Below are positions 12,266 to 26,185 of a stretch of DNA of 64,000 nucleotides, piece by piece. The stretch covers positions 698,825 through 762,824 of the forward strand of contig NC_092287.1 of the NCBI RefSeq assembly GCF_036320965.1, written 5' to 3'. The stretch's first letter is position 1; each line of letters starts with the position of its first letter. A program made the translations under genes and the position numbers. The DNA is from Panulirus ornatus (taxonomy: Eukaryota; Arthropoda; Malacostraca; Decapoda; Palinuridae). The notes beneath the pieces are model-generated. The model saw nothing but the letters and a program-made list of their open reading frames with translations. It ran no database searches and was not told the origin of the DNA.

Positions 12266-12915
12266 AAAGATCTGGATCTTAAGGCAGGAATAAGAGGTGG
12301 CTACTTCGATGGACGGAAGATTATCTTAGTGGAAGGTAATAGAGGACGCACGTCAGGGAGGGAGGCTTCTCGAAATGGGATGAGGTCAGCAGTGGCGTGC
12401 CGCATGGGTCTATCTCATCGTTCATGAAGCCGGAACTAGAATATGTGTCTCAAGTGTGGTTGAAGAAGCCGATAGAACTAAACAGGGAGGATCTAGAGGA
12501 GTTCAACAAGGATGGTACAAGAATGAATAAAGCTGAGTTACTGGATCAAGTTAGAGTCCTTAAACATGGGATAAGATGAGTAAAGAGTGACTTGATCATA
12601 GCTCTTAAGTTTTAAGCCAAATTGATGATGTCAACAATGAATAGTTCTTCGAAAGATGCAAAGAGAGAACAGTCACAAGGAGAGAACAGTCACAAGGAGA
12701 CAACAGTCACAAGGAGAGAACAGTCAGAGGCCATAATGTAGTACTGAAGAAAGAGACTCGTAAGAAGAGATGTAAAGAAGTACTTTTATACAAGAGTATT
12801 AGAGTGGTGGATGAATGGTATATACTGAATGATGAAATAATGAATGCAGACTTCATACGGAAATTTAAAACGTTGTATGAAAGTACAAAAAATGAACGAG
12901 ATGAGTTCCTATGAG
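12266..12915 (+). mobile_element. Degenerate CR1/Jockey-like LINE reverse transcriptase, internally deleted
   Basis: Plus-strand reading gives WTEDYLSGR, two adjacent stops where the family usually has Gln-Gln, then GGFSKWDEVSSGVPHGSIS. The last matches the conserved SGVPQGS motif of non-LTR reverse transcriptases. It jumps at once to MKPELEYVSQVWLKK, the region after the catalytic FxDD motif, so the segment with the catalytic aspartates is deleted. At 12740-12900 the C-terminal tail is seen in another frame (RDVKKYFYTRVLEWWMNG, then ADFIRKFKTLYE), matching the usual FF.RVV..WN.LP..V motif. A small 17-bp repeat is embedded. The copy is clearly non-functional. Confidence 0.78.
12664..12731. 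repeat. 17-bp minisatellite, 4 copies, inside the LINE relic
   Basis: AGAGAACAGTCACAAGG recurs with 17-bp spacing from 12664. It lies between the two recognised parts of the RT C-terminus. Confidence 0.93.
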
Positions 12916-13410
12916 TGTAAAACTCCCTTCCCCTACTGTACAAAAAAGTCATTGCACATGTAGACTATCTAATCCGAAATTTTGCCGTGTTTGTCTGTTC
13001 CATTTAGTGTCGTGCGCCCAGTTAGTGTATGTAATTCATGGCATTTGTCGGTCGCGCCTGCCACAGGGTAGAGCGACGTGGTGTCAACATACAATATACT
13101 GTGGTAAATGTAACCAGTATCGGCTTAAAAATTCCGCAGTAAAAATGACTCCAAAATTTACATATAAAACGAGGCAATCAGAGCCGAGGAATTACTCTCT
13201 AATGAAAATTGTTGCTCAAATATCTATATGATTTAGTTGTTCGATTGTGTTTTTTTCTATAACGGTATCACACAATATTCTACACTGATGTAATGTATCG
13301 AGAACATATGAAAGTAAAATCGAGCGTCAGAAAAACTGAAAATGATTTTTCGGCACGAGCTTTGAAATGCTATCAAACCTGAAACATGAACCAGGAAATT
13401 CATCAGATGT
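12916..13410. other. Possible old repeat or coding relic, unrecognised
   Basis: An open frame at 12911-13231 has Cys-rich spacing (CTCRLSNPKFCRVC) that looks protein-like, but I cannot place it in a family. It may be an extension of the LINE or another degraded element. Confidence 0.25.
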
Positions 13411-13658
13411 GTATGATGATGGTGAGGACCATGTACTCTGAGTATGATGATGGTGAGGACCATGTACTCTGAGTATGATGATGGTGAGGACCATGTACTC
13501 TGAGTATGATGATGGTGAGGACCATGTACTCTGAGTATGATGATGGTGAGGACCATGTATTCTGAGTATGATGATGGTGAGGACCATGTACTCTGAGTAT
13601 GATGATGGTGAGGACCATGTACTCTGAGTATGATGATGGTGAGGACCATGTACTCTGA
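13411..13658. repeat. 31-bp minisatellite, 8 copies
   Basis: TATGATGATGGTGAGGACCA plus TGTACTCTGAG recurs with 31-bp spacing (13411, 13442 and so on). One unit has ATTCTG for ACTCTG. The unit is not divisible by three, so the open frames on the minus strand rotate through three phases and are not coding. Confidence 0.96.
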
Positions 13659-14700
13659 GACGAGAAGTGTCTGGTACAACACTTAAGTCTGTTTGTATTT
13701 GTTTATGTTCCTCTGGCCAGAGTCGTACTTTCCATTCGTGAGTCAACGTGAGTGAGTGTGGGATGTGGACGAATATGAGAAAGAAGTATCTTTAACGCAA
13801 TAGGTATGAAACTGATCAGTTGCCTGCGAGATTCTCGGCTCTACTGCCTTGATAAACTAACTTTATGTGGAACCTTATTGTCCTGTGACAATGTTTTCCT
13901 TATGTATCCAGCCTTGATATCATATTCTCTTTCAAGATCTACAATTCAGCTCTTTTAAATTAATAACTTTTTTAAAGTAAGTGACCCGGCCAAGATACAA
14001 AACGCGTAGGCCAAAACCTGGCCAAGAACAGGGAGTGTAGGGCAATACCTGGCCAAGATTAAGGAATATGTTTATGTGTGTGTGTGGGGGGGGTGGGCTG
14101 TATTTTCTGTCTAGTACTAATATGGGTTTAGTGAAGGAATGCAACAAGAATGATAATTCAATAATCAGAAAACTATGACAAAAATCGTGGTATACACATC
14201 ACTATTCCTCTAGTCATGTTTATCATCGTGTGATCATCATAATGTTATTGATGACAACCGTATCTTTATGTCATGGTAAACATTTAGGTTCAGTCTACAC
14301 TGTAAACTTTGGGTGATGAATGAGACTCCAGACATCGTTTGACGAGTGAGGAAGCTGCCAGAGTTGTGCAGGTCGACCACCAAACACCAGGTCACCATCA
14401 CTTCCACTTGCTCTATCCTGAACAATAGACACAGCTTACGTGCATCGCTCTTCTCTAACGACGCCATCAGCATATAGAGAGTGCTTACCATCCCTGGTCA
14501 GGTCAGTGCTTGGCCTGATGGAGGCGCGAGAGCCATGCCCCGTGGCCTTACTGTCTCGTTTCCAAGCTGGATTCTATCAAGCCTGAAGTTGATTTGTTCA
14601 TTCAATCATTTTTGTTGTATGTACCTAACCTCGTTCTAGCCATACGTGTTCATCTGGTGAGGGGATTAGTATGGTCAAAATGATTATTGCACAAGCTAGA

Positions 14701-14704
<4 letters not shown>
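13659..14704. other. Unique sequence, nothing recognised
   Basis: Contains short imperfect duplications of GGCCAAGA and ACCTGGCCAAGA near 13985-14060. No gene seen. Confidence 0.5.

Positions 14705-14783
<79 letters not shown>
14705..14783. repeat. (CT)n microsatellite
   Basis: About 39 CT dinucleotides. Confidence 0.97.
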
Positions 14784-14787
<4 letters not shown>

Positions 14788-14905
14788 TTACGCAACGTTT
14801 TTTATGAAAGGAGTTTTATGTTTATGGTCTTGTCTTTACTGCCTGGGCGTGGCATTGTGGGTTGGTTCCCCGCCAGCTGACGGACCCTCCTGGCCGGCCC
14901 TCACA

Positions 14906-15002
14906 CACTCACCACTCCTGACTCACTGACTCACCCTCCCAACACCTGAGCACTCACCACTCCTGACTCACTGACTCACCCTCCCAACACCTGAGCACTC
15001 AC
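14906..15002. repeat. 45-bp tandem duplication
   Basis: ACCACTCCTGACTCACTGAC recurs at 14911 and 14956; two nearly identical copies. Confidence 0.92.
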
Positions 15003-15203
15003 ATGTTGGTTATTGTAGGGATCTTCCTCTCCTCTTGGATACTGGGTGGATGTTCCTCTCTTGCTGAGTATTACTGATCTAGATTACTGTGTAACAAGGT
15101 CATAACGGTGTGGCATCATCTGTGACGTTGTGGTCGTATCTGTGACGTCATAGTCGTATCTCGTGAACGCTCTCCGTCTGTCGTTCTGAGGCGCCTGCAC
15201 TTC

Positions 15204-15487
15204 ACTCATCATGTTCGAACAGCTGGTTGTGTGAGTATGAACACGGTCTCACTGATCATGTTCGAACAGCTGGTTGTGTGAGTATGAACACGGTCTCACT
15301 GATCATGTTCGAACAGCTGGTTGTGTGAGTATGAACACGGTCTCACTGATCATGTTCGAACAGCTGGTTGTGTGAGTATGAACACGGTCTCACTGATCAT
15401 GTTCGAACAGCTGGTTGTGTGAGTATGAACACGGTCTCACTGATCATGTTCGAACAGCTGGTTGTGTGAGTATGAACACGGGCGAGA
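15204..15487. repeat. 47-bp minisatellite, 6 copies
   Basis: ATGTTCGAACAGCTGGTTGT recurs every 47 bp from 15211. Units are almost identical. Each carries TTCGAA and CAGCTG palindromes. Confidence 0.96.
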
Positions 15488-16023
15488 AAATGATGATCTG
15501 TTGACTCCGACCAAACCATTGCTGAGACTGACAACGTGAAGATGCTGACGCTGAGAAAGTTCTGAGAGTGACGAAGAGAGAATGTTGACCATGACAAACA
15601 CGGTGCTGACTCTGAGAAAAACTGCTGACACTGATAGAGAAGAAATGGTTAACGATGGCCAGAACATCAACTGTGCGTAATGACTGAGGCAGATAACACT
15701 GGGACAATATAAGCATGTCACCTCTTGCACTGATGGTTGATTTCCTCGTGCGCATTGACAGGTTAGTCCACCTTATGGTCACTGACGCATCTTCAGAATC
15801 CACAATATCCATTTTCTTTCTTTTCTCTTAATATCTTCTAACTCCAGTCTTGCCCTGCGTCACCATGCTACTCTTACTTTTAAACCTATTAAAGGAAACT
15901 TCCTTCCTCTGCCACAGTCTTATCTTGCCGTCCAAGGCTCTGGCCCCACACTGCTGGCCTCCCATGATAACCAAACGACCATTGAAATTTCTTCAGCAAG
16001 TGAGTCTCGTGTTTACTGTTGGC
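15488..16023. other. Unique sequence with a GCTGA-rich degenerate patch
   Basis: From 15520 to 15650 the words GCTGACxCTGAGAAA recur irregularly, possibly an ancient decayed minisatellite. No gene recognised. Confidence 0.4.
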
Positions 16024-16246
16024 TCCTGGTGGTGTGCAGGAGGCTGGATGATCTTGGTGGTGTGCAGGAGGCTGGATGATCTTGGTGGTGTGCAGGAGGC
16101 TGGATGATCGTGGTGGTGTGCAGGAGGCTGGATGATCGTGGTGGTGTGCAGGAGGCTGGATGATCGTGGTGGTGTGCAGGAGGCTGGATGATCGTGGTGG
16201 TGTGCAGGAGGCTGGATGATCTTGGTGGTGTGCAGGAGGCTGTAGC
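16024..16246. repeat. 28-bp minisatellite, about 8 copies
   Basis: GGTGTGCAGGAGGCTGGATG recurs every 28 bp. Units alternate between ATCTTGGT and ATCGTGGT, with the ATCGTGGT type in the centre. Confidence 0.95.
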
Positions 16247-16441
16247 ATGTGGTAGAGGAAGACCATATACACCAGGACTGTACATATAGATATGCTCCTC
16301 GTGATGCTCTCTTTTATTTGCATACATAAAAGCAAAATCTTTTCCCTTGCTTTATTGGTAATATGTTGGGTAAATACTTGTGTCCCGGGAAAACTGCTTT
16401 TGTGGCCATGGTTTTAACGTCAAATCTGAAAAACTAATATG

Positions 16442-16447
<6 letters not shown>

Positions 16448-16520
<73 letters not shown>
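16448..16520. repeat. (AT)n microsatellite
   Basis: About 36 AT dinucleotides, followed by GATATA variants. Confidence 0.97.
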
Positions 16521-16522
<2 letters not shown>

Positions 16523-18234
16523 TATAGATATATAGGTAATTATATCTTTATGTTATGTACTAGATGTCATTTTGAAGAACAACATAATCATGTCAATATT
16601 CACATGAAAAATGAGACATTGCGAACGGTTCAGCAGTTTGCCCCGAGATCGTTCGGACAACGGTGGAGAGGCACAGGTCCGTCACGGTGGGTTGTCCTGA
16701 TGGTTATTGGATCGGTTCTGAATCAGCAAATGCGGGAGTTTTCCGATTGAATGATAATGAACTTGTTGTCGTGGACAATGTGCGTCCCTCACTCTGGAAA
16801 TAGAGAAAAAAATATTGATGTTGATTATCAGTAAAGGCCTTGGATGCATGTTGATTATCGTAAGTGTTGATAACTACATGAAACACTGTCAGCAGATGGA
16901 GCCACAAACCACTGAACTTGGTCCTACCAGGCGACCAGAAGTTCCTGCTGAACAGCCATCCACCACATCACCTGTTCTGGGTGATGATGGTCGGTCCTGG
17001 AACTGTGCACCTGCCCTTGGTGATGGTGTAGTCCAACCCGAACTATGGAGGAGGAAAAACTTTGTCTTTACATATATGTATATGTATATATTTAAGTAAG
17101 TCATGCAGGAATCACTACGGTAATTTTCTCCGTAACTTCAACATTTCTAGCAAGGCTGGTTTATGTTTCAACAGCCTGAAACAGAAACACAGCTCTTAAC
17201 ATAGAGGAAAAGAATGTGCGAAACTTTTAGGGAAAAGTTTGAAAACATGATATCTGGATCCGGTCCTACTTGGTGATTCCTCTTCAGCCGAACCAAGTTA
17301 AACGTAAGGCGGTCGGTACGTGCCTGGAGGCTACGTGAGGAGGATTTACCCTGTACGTTGTTCCAGATGGATTTACGACGTCCTGTGTCCATCTCTTGTT
17401 GAATGTTTGAACTGATGAATACTGGCGTTACTTGACTTCAGTGTAGAGCATTACTGTGTAACATTAATAATGTCACTTTTAGATTTGTATTGTTACTAAA
17501 CCCTTAATTCCAGGCGTGTGTGGTGTCGTAACTTATAAATTATATACCTAGTATGAAGTTGGCGCCATCTACCGTTAATGTAGTTAAGTGATGCGATGAC
17601 CTACGTCAGACTGGTCGTTCAACAACCTGTAGTAAATTCCCTTGTGTTACGTTATATATTTGGTAGTGAAAGTATATGTACAAATAAGTGAAAAAATAAG
17701 TAAATGATACACTTACCAGTGGAAATGTACACGGCAACGAAAAATGTACTTAGTACAGTTGCGAAACTGGAGTTGACAGTTCCAATAATGATGCAATCGA
17801 TCGTTTGTATACAGTGTAATCACTCATTACGTCGACCGTGTGATTCCCTGGCCAGAATGCACATATATGTAGGTAATGAGACGTGATGGATGGCTTTTAA
17901 ACTCACACATTAAGACCAGCTGCTGGGTAAAGAGAGAGAGAGAAATGTTGAATCATTCTTCCATCTGTTGCTGAATCACATTGCCAGTGGGGAAGCTTAC
18001 AACCTGCGATGTCATGCATGTACGTTTGTGTATGTGTCTGTACTTCTTTTATGTGTTTTTATGTGAATGTGTAAGTGGGACTGTGTGATTGCTGATGTGT
18101 TTAGAGCCGGTAGAGCACTTAACACTTAGAATCCATGTTGGGTCCGTGTTCCTTGAATGACATCATAACACATAAAGTCATCCAGCGTCGTACTCACCGT
18201 GAGTCGCCATACTCATACATCACCTTCCCATGAC
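16521..18234. other. Unique sequence, nothing recognised
   Basis: Several open frames of 60-95 codons occur on both strands, none with a recognisable motif. A short GA run lies at 17932-17943. Confidence 0.5.
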
Positions 18235-18465
18235 TCAGCTCAGAGCGTCGAGTTCTGTGACAATAAGATCCAGTGAACGCTCGCCTGCACTGTATAATTG
18301 GGAGTCATAATCATCATTTGGAGTGAAAAGGAGCTCATCAAGTAGGCTATTCATCACTACTGAAGACTCGTGCTTGTAGCCAACAGAAGCTTCTAATTCT
18401 CTCCGGCAGAGAGACCTTCTCAAATGGTATTCAGAAGGCTTAAATTTATCTACCTCTCCCTGCCT
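18235..18465 (-). CDS. Candidate terminal exon, unrecognised acidic-tailed peptide
   Basis: The minus strand is open from about 18465 to a stop at 18235. It reads FKPSEYHLRRSLCRRELEAS and later MNSLLDELLFTPNDDYDSQ, ending SLDLIVTELDALS. Composition is balanced, with amphipathic and acidic segments, unlike the repeat-derived frames around it. There is no good start codon, so it would have to be an internal or last exon. The upstream edge lacks a convincing polypyrimidine tract. I do not recognise a family. About 75 open codons are common by chance, so this remains a candidate on composition only. Confidence 0.25.
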   Translation of the reverse strand, partial: RQGEVDKFKPSEYHLRRSLCRRELEASVGYKHESSVVMNSLLDELLFTPNDDYDSQLYSAGERSLDLIVTELDALS

Positions 18466-18938
18466 GCTGACTCAGGCCCTCTGTGTCCACTCACAGTTCT
18501 TCTTTTCTTTATTTCCGTCGACAGGAGGATGATGTTGCCATGCACATTAACTCTGGCTCAAACACCAAGTTTGTTGGAACATAGATATACATAAGTCTTG
18601 ATATTATCACTGCATAAACTCACCTTTAATCCAAGTTTCGAATAAATGTAAATCACTTCCTGTGTAAATCACGTATGTATGTAAATCAATGCCTAGGTTG
18701 AAGACTCAATTTTTTTCTGGTTCACTTCAAGGTTTGTATGACATATGAGGCAGAAAATGCTGGTAGAAACTTATGATGATGTAAGAGGCAAGTGTTGTGT
18801 CTCCGTAACAACCTGGTTAACAATTCATCCACAAGTTGTGTGGTGCGATGCGTCCAGCCCACCCGAGACGTCCTACCATCACGCCTCAGCTGCCGAGCAT
18901 GGAGCAAGTTGTGAGTGTATGTTTACACGCAAACACTT

Positions 18939-18942
<4 letters not shown>

Positions 18943-19018
<76 letters not shown>
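18943..19018. repeat. (AT)n microsatellite
   Basis: About 37 AT dinucleotides, ending in GTATAT. Confidence 0.97.
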
Positions 19019-19025
<7 letters not shown>

Positions 19026-19285
19026 GATAAAGAAATAAAGAAAGATGAACCCAGTCACCGATGCAAACACTTCAACGTGTAAGGGAATTTCTCTTTCTCC
19101 CGTTGATGGCTTTTGCGTCCCACTCACAATGTTGTAACACTTAGAGGTCTTCCACACAACCTCACTACACACAGTTCTTTCATTTTGATTATGTTTAGTT
19201 TCTAAATCTTCCATGTTGGTTTTCTCTGTCTCCTGTTATTAATACTTTGTGTATAATTGCATAATATAAGCGACTCTGATTTACA

Positions 19286-19450
19286 GGCTCCCGTAACATA
19301 GTGGTTAGCATTGTTAACCATGAATTCACGTACGGGTCTGGCCGAGTTCGATTCTTATGGGTGGTAGTTGGTCCACAGTAAACCCAGCTGTTCATCCTCC
19401 CCTCGAGGCTGACCTGTATACCTTACCCTATTTAAAAAAGTAATGACGTG
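19286..19450 (+). mobile_element. tRNA-derived SINE, best copy in the window
   Basis: The head (19288-19362) is tRNA-like: CTCCCGTAACATAGTGGTTA covers an A-box-like segment, and GAGTTCGATTC near 19347 is a B box. These are the internal RNA polymerase III promoter elements. The body (from about 19363) reads TTGGTCCACAGTAAACCCAG, then CTGTTCATCCTCCCCT, and ends in an A-rich TTTAAAAAAGTAATG. The same body is found at 29318, 52145 and 53012, which defines a family. It encodes no protein and would depend on a LINE for movement. Confidence 0.72.
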
Positions 19451-21124
19451 GACATGTGTTGGCCGTACCGTCTGAGTTACCCTAATTAATGATATATTCA
19501 GAATATGAGGAAGACTTCATCACGGGCTGGTGTCGACACCAGTGCTGACGCGGGACAATGTGAGCTAAGAAACAAGCAGCTTCATCTTGATGACGTGCAA
19601 AACCATCCTACTGCAGGTGTCGGGAAAAATATATTTCAGTTTAATTTTTTTTTCTTTATTTTTCACGTGACAAAAGAGAGACAATCACAAGTATCAGAAT
19701 ATAGAGTTATACTGCTGATGTGAGCCATGTAGTCCAGCTGAGTCTGTTTTGCTCTATAAGACGGAAGAAATCTAATTTCTATAGACGACAGATTTCAATA
19801 ATCTCTTCGTATGAAAAGCTCCAGGTTGCATACAAAGGCAGAAATGCAGCAGGAGGGAGTGCCATTCACTTGTGGTGTGAAGAATAAAGATGAAAGAGTT
19901 CTAGCGCGCGTATCTGTGACGAGCCACAGTGCGTGGCGAACACACGACTGATTCTGATATTCTACCACAAAAAGACTGCGGGTTTATTGTGCGCCCTAAC
20001 CCGCGGTGTGGGCGGTGGTGGGTCTGGGATAAAGCATGATGCACTGTACCCAAGCTTCGATCAGGAGGTAAGTGACAGGTTGAGGTAAGAGAAGGCGCTG
20101 TATGACGGCTCTGGAGGAAATAGAGATTGGGAGAGAGAAGATGATTCACTCAGGAAGCAAAGTCTGGATTTTGTGCAGAAGAAGATGGTGGAAAACCCCT
20201 CACATACACGGCAGCATCAGTCCACATCAAGACGAACTCGATATCTGGAAGGTTTCAGCAGTTACGGAAGGAGAAGCTGCTAACAGTAGAGTCGAGAGGA
20301 TTAGAGGAAACAATATTGACACAAAGCTTCTAGAAGTATTGTTAGTATGTTCAAGAATGTTTAGGTACCTGGAGAGATTGTGGCTAATGATTACTTTAGA
20401 ATACTGACAATCATGAACTATACTTCTATGTTATGGAAAGCAAGAGTTGACTATAAGTCCAAGATAGCATCCCTCCCTCCGTCTCCCACCAACGTCTCAG
20501 CCTCCGTCTCAGACCAACATCCCAGCCTCCGACTCTCATCATACAGTATGACAGGAGAACCATAGTGTACTGATGACTACTACTTGCTTGGTGAACTGGG
20601 TCACTTTGTAGGTACGACGTAACTGGAGCACCGTGGAAAATCGTTCATATATCTTACGAAAATTCAGGTTACTTTACTGATGTTATCCGTTGTCTTCTCT
20701 CCACCTGTGAGTTGCCAAGATGTGTTCCCTGTCAGTTCATGGGTCGCATATCTTATGATTGTGAGAGATGACCTCCGCTACCCATTATCCAGCTGACTCG
20801 CACAGACCAGAGTACCTCAATGGAAGCTGAAACTCGACCTGTGAGCCTCCCTAAGAGCAGAGTTCTCGTGTTACTTGCTGTTGTATAAGTGAGGCCCAGT
20901 CCTCTTGCTACGTGCGGTACACATTGAATTTTGGCTTCATAGAAGACCTAAGTCAGGCGGACATTTCTGTGGTCTGGAGTACAAAGGTAATGTATAGGAA
21001 AGATGTATACTGAAGACCTGGCCACTCTCGGGATCACGTATGTAGGATGTCTTGACGTCTGCTGGCCTTGTCTGCCTCAGGCGTCAGGACTCGGGATGAC
21101 AAGTACACTTCTTTGTTATGAGCG

Positions 21125-21126
<2 letters not shown>
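19451..21126. other. Unique sequence, nothing recognised
   Basis: An open stretch at 19888-20069 ends at a consensus-like donor (GAG then GTAAGT) and reads ICDEPQCVANTRL at its start, but it lacks a good acceptor. I note it without calling an exon. Confidence 0.35.

Positions 21127-21208
<82 letters not shown>
21127..21208. repeat. (CT)n microsatellite
   Basis: About 41 CT dinucleotides, followed by a decayed CT-rich flank to about 21250. Confidence 0.97.
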
Positions 21209-21210
<2 letters not shown>

Positions 21211-21558
21211 CACCATCTCACTGTCTCCTTCTCTCCTTGTCTCTATTTCCCTTGTCTCCCTCCCTGCTTCCCATAGCCAGGATGTACCTTCCGTCTTAAT
21301 TCACTCCCTTGGGTTTCCTCCAGGTCCTCCTCCCGTCCCTCACAAGTTCCCGAATAGGTTTTATCAGGAAGGTTGACGAGCGGCATCTCTGGTATCAGGC
21401 CCGCGTCAGATGAGAGAGCTAGATAACACAGTCGACTCCGCCACCTGAATGGCTTAGGCAACCGCCTTTACCAAACCTTCATGTCTTTACTTGCCGTAGA
21501 AATAGTAACATATTTTAGTTAGTATATCATTATGATATATCAAAAATGTATTTGTATC

Positions 21559-21641
<83 letters not shown>
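21559..21641. repeat. (AT)n microsatellite
   Basis: About 41 AT dinucleotides followed by three GTAT units. Confidence 0.97.
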
Positions 21642-23193
<1,552 letters not shown>

Positions 23194-23618
23194 TGATGAA
23201 TCATTGAGTGAAACAATCGTGATAAAGAAATAATTTTGATTTAGTAAGTTGATTTTATGTTTATCATCATTCAACAAATTTATATCAAAAACAGGTGATC
23301 ATTCTTCAGAATATTTAGTTTGTTCTTGAAATCAATGTTCTAGAATGGTAGAAAACCGCTTAAAGATGTTTCTCAGGTGTGTCCTCACGTTGAGGCCCAG
23401 TTGTTATGATTTATTATGTCCGCCACTCACAACACAACCACCAGAACCCAGGTCCTGGCCCACCACCGTACCAACACTCACTCCAAAAAAAACCTCCATC
23501 GTTACCCTGCGTTATACAGGTGATGACGGCCGGGCTCGACCTACATGTTCCCGTTTAAAGACGCACCACACCACCCTGTGGGTCCATGTCTTTTAGGTGT
23601 AGCCATGCATTAACTTGT

Positions 23619-23735
23619 GGCCAGCGTCTGTGTGTGTGTGTGTGGCCAGCGTCTGTGTGAGTGTGGCCAGCGTCTGTGTGAGTGTGGCCAGCGTCTGTGT
23701 GAGTGTGGCCAGCGTCTGTGTGAGTGTGGCCAGGC
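23619..23735. repeat. 21-bp minisatellite (unrelated to the 21-bp satellite), 5 copies
   Basis: GGCCAGCGTCTGTGTGAGTG recurs every 21 bp; the first unit has an expanded GT run. The sequence is unrelated to the 3848-7585 unit. Confidence 0.95.
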
Positions 23736-23822
23736 AATATAACTTGTGTCCAGCGAGTCAGTGTCTCGTCAAGCCACATAATCAGGATTTTTCTGTCGCT
23801 GCTGCGCGAGTCGAGGGTTCTG

Positions 23823-23948
23823 GTGTTGGTGATGATGTTGTTGATGATGCTAGTGTTGGTGATGATGTTGTTTATGATGCTAGTGTTGGTGATGATGCTG
23901 TTGATGATGCTAGTGTTGGTGATGATGTTGTTTATGATGCTGGTGTTG
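23823..23948. repeat. 30-bp minisatellite, 4 copies in alternating pairs
   Basis: GTGTTGGTGATGATG recurs every 30 bp. Units alternate TTGATGATGC and TTTATGATGC, suggesting a 60-bp dimer was duplicated. Confidence 0.93.
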
Positions 23949-24480
23949 TGAGAGAAAGGCTCTCAGTAATCGTCGTTTGCTGGTGTTGTCTGTGAAAGGG
24001 TCTGGATAATGGATATTTACTGGTGTTGTGTTAGAGGCTCTCGCGACTCCTCCGTACCCGGGCCCTAAAATTGCAAGGACCCAGCAGTCAGTACACGAGG
24101 AGGAGGAGGAGGAGGACCTGCGGAAACTCCTTTCCACACGACTAACACAAGAAAAACACTTTACCTGCAACGTTCACGGCCTCATTGCTAAACACACTGC
24201 GTCAGCCGCTTTGGAAATTACTCGACGAAGGACCTGGACTCTCGAGGGGCAGTTTCTTCTGCTGCAAATGTAATTTATTCTGAGAGAAGTGGTTACTGCG
24301 GCTTCGGATTAGTTCTGCGAGCTCTTAGCTTTGTAGCACGTGCATGGGAGCAGGTGAAGAAGATAGAAAAGAAAATCTGATGATCTGCGACGATGTTATC
24401 TGCTTAAGGACAGACACAGAAACATATATTCCCAGTCTCTATTGATGGAGAAAGGATAACAATGCAAAGGAGACATGATA

Positions 24481-24484
<4 letters not shown>
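23949..24484. other. Unique sequence with short (GGA)n
   Basis: A GGA/GAG run lies at about 24098-24115. The open frame 24028-24273 across it is unrecognised. Confidence 0.45.

Positions 24485-24559
<75 letters not shown>
24485..24559. repeat. (AT)n microsatellite
   Basis: About 37 AT dinucleotides. Confidence 0.97.
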
Positions 24560-24562
<3 letters not shown>

Positions 24563-26034
24563 GCTATGTGGCTATCACACTGGGATGTCGACATCCCTTG
24601 GTATTAACAGTGGTGCTGAGTTCGTGCTGTGGGCGGGAGCTTCACCAACTGTCACTTCAGGACATTACAATACTGAGGTAACTGAAGCTAAGGTAAGATT
24701 GCCTAAGTGGATCTCTCTTGCCCTACTCTATTTCCCGTCTCCTCTTCCATCTCTCCTCCACGATGTCCTTTTCTTATCTTGTTTCTCCTTCTTTTATATC
24801 AATTTTATTCTTAATCATACCTATTCCCCTCTTCTTGTTTCCCTCTACCTACCTTATCCAGCTTCCTCCTGTTCTACTCTTGTGTGAACTATTTTTTACC
24901 CCTCCAGTATTATACCTCCATTCCCCACATTCTACCCACCTCCCCTCGCATGCTCTACCCACTGATATCACGGTGTGATGCTGGACTTCGCTCAAGCTGG
25001 CATTAGTGTATATGTAGTGGAGGAACTCCTGCCCTCCAGACCACACGTGTGTTCGTCATCTGGCGTTTCAGGAATAATCTGTCTTACGTTAATTCTGACC
25101 TGAATCCTCACCGCCATCTTATCACGAACATTTTGTTACTTCTCAAACCATGGTATGTGAATGGTTCATTGGCCCCTATAAGTTATATCATGGTCCGGCA
25201 GCTGGTAACCATCACCGCCCCAAGATCTCGACCACTGAATATTTCTTGAGGTTTATTGAGCTTCACAGAGAAAATGGAGTGTTCCAACTGCTGGTCATGA
25301 AAGTGTCAGTCAGTACGTCTGAATCTGCTTCACTCTAATATCTCAAATCTTTTTGAGATAGATTCCTAAAGCAGTAGATCACCACAATGATGTATCAACT
25401 GTTCATAATCCTTTTTCAGAAACGAAACGAATCTCGTACGGAGTCGCTAGATCAAAGTATACTGTTTGTGGCGTTTCTGTTGAATGTTGGGAGTGAACCA
25501 ACAGATATCGTGATGCATTTTTTTCGGCAGATACGGCTGGAAACACATTGGTATTCTACAGGTGGAGTAAGGCGAACTATACCTATCGTTCCTGTAAAAC
25601 TAGAAACCTGTTCCTGTCAGTTTATGGCCAGAGCAACTGTCGCCAGCCGTGCGTGATTACAGGTGCCTCATCTTGATGAAAGAAACATTTTACCTTTCCC
25701 TCTAACGTTTGGAACAGCAGTACAATAACAACATTCCTTTACCTTTTCCTCCAACACATTTAGGGTAAACACAAACATTTTTTTAAAGAAAACTTTGAAA
25801 CGTCCAATTTTCTTGTGATAACATTATTATTGACGACTTTTGATCTTCCCAGGTATCAGCGCACAAGGTAGAGGGCTGGACCTGGGGCAGCACCACAATA
25901 AGGTATGTTAAACTCTTCAGGAGAGACCTAACCAGTCCTCACTTCTTCACATGTTCTGTGGTGAAGGTTTACCAAGTTCTAGTTCATCTTTGCCTGGTTT
26001 ACTTTTTCCAGTTTGCCTAATTAGATTCCATATT
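24560..26034. other. Unique sequence with a pyrimidine-rich patch
   Basis: 24715-24965 is strongly pyrimidine-rich on the plus strand, a composition also seen at 51000-51700 and 58430-59030. No conserved motif was recognised. Confidence 0.4.
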
Positions 26035-26185
26035 TTCAGTTTGTCTGATATTAGTTTACCTGATTTTAGGTTACCTGACATTGGATTACTTGGCTTCACT
26101 ACACCTGATATAGGTTTACCTAGTCTTATTCTATCTGATATTGGTTTACATAGCTCTGCTCTACCTAATATAGGTTTCCTTAATA
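26035..26185. repeat. Highly degenerate minisatellite
   Basis: Words of the type CTGATATTAGTTTACCTGA recur irregularly, giving the translated pattern LPDIGL several times. The units have diverged strongly and I cannot fix one period, though 18 or 36 bp fits best. Confidence 0.55.

Noticed and set aside
13257..13746. His/Ser-rich 140-codon minus frames
   Set aside because: Products of the 31-bp array read in rotating phases.
18105..18165. tRNA-like segment (GCCGGTAGAGCACTTAAC)
   Set aside because: Weak A-box resemblance only; no acceptor stem pairing or proper B box seen.
19888..20069. Open stretch ending at a consensus-like splice donor
   Set aside because: No usable acceptor and an unrecognised translation; similar stretches are expected by chance.
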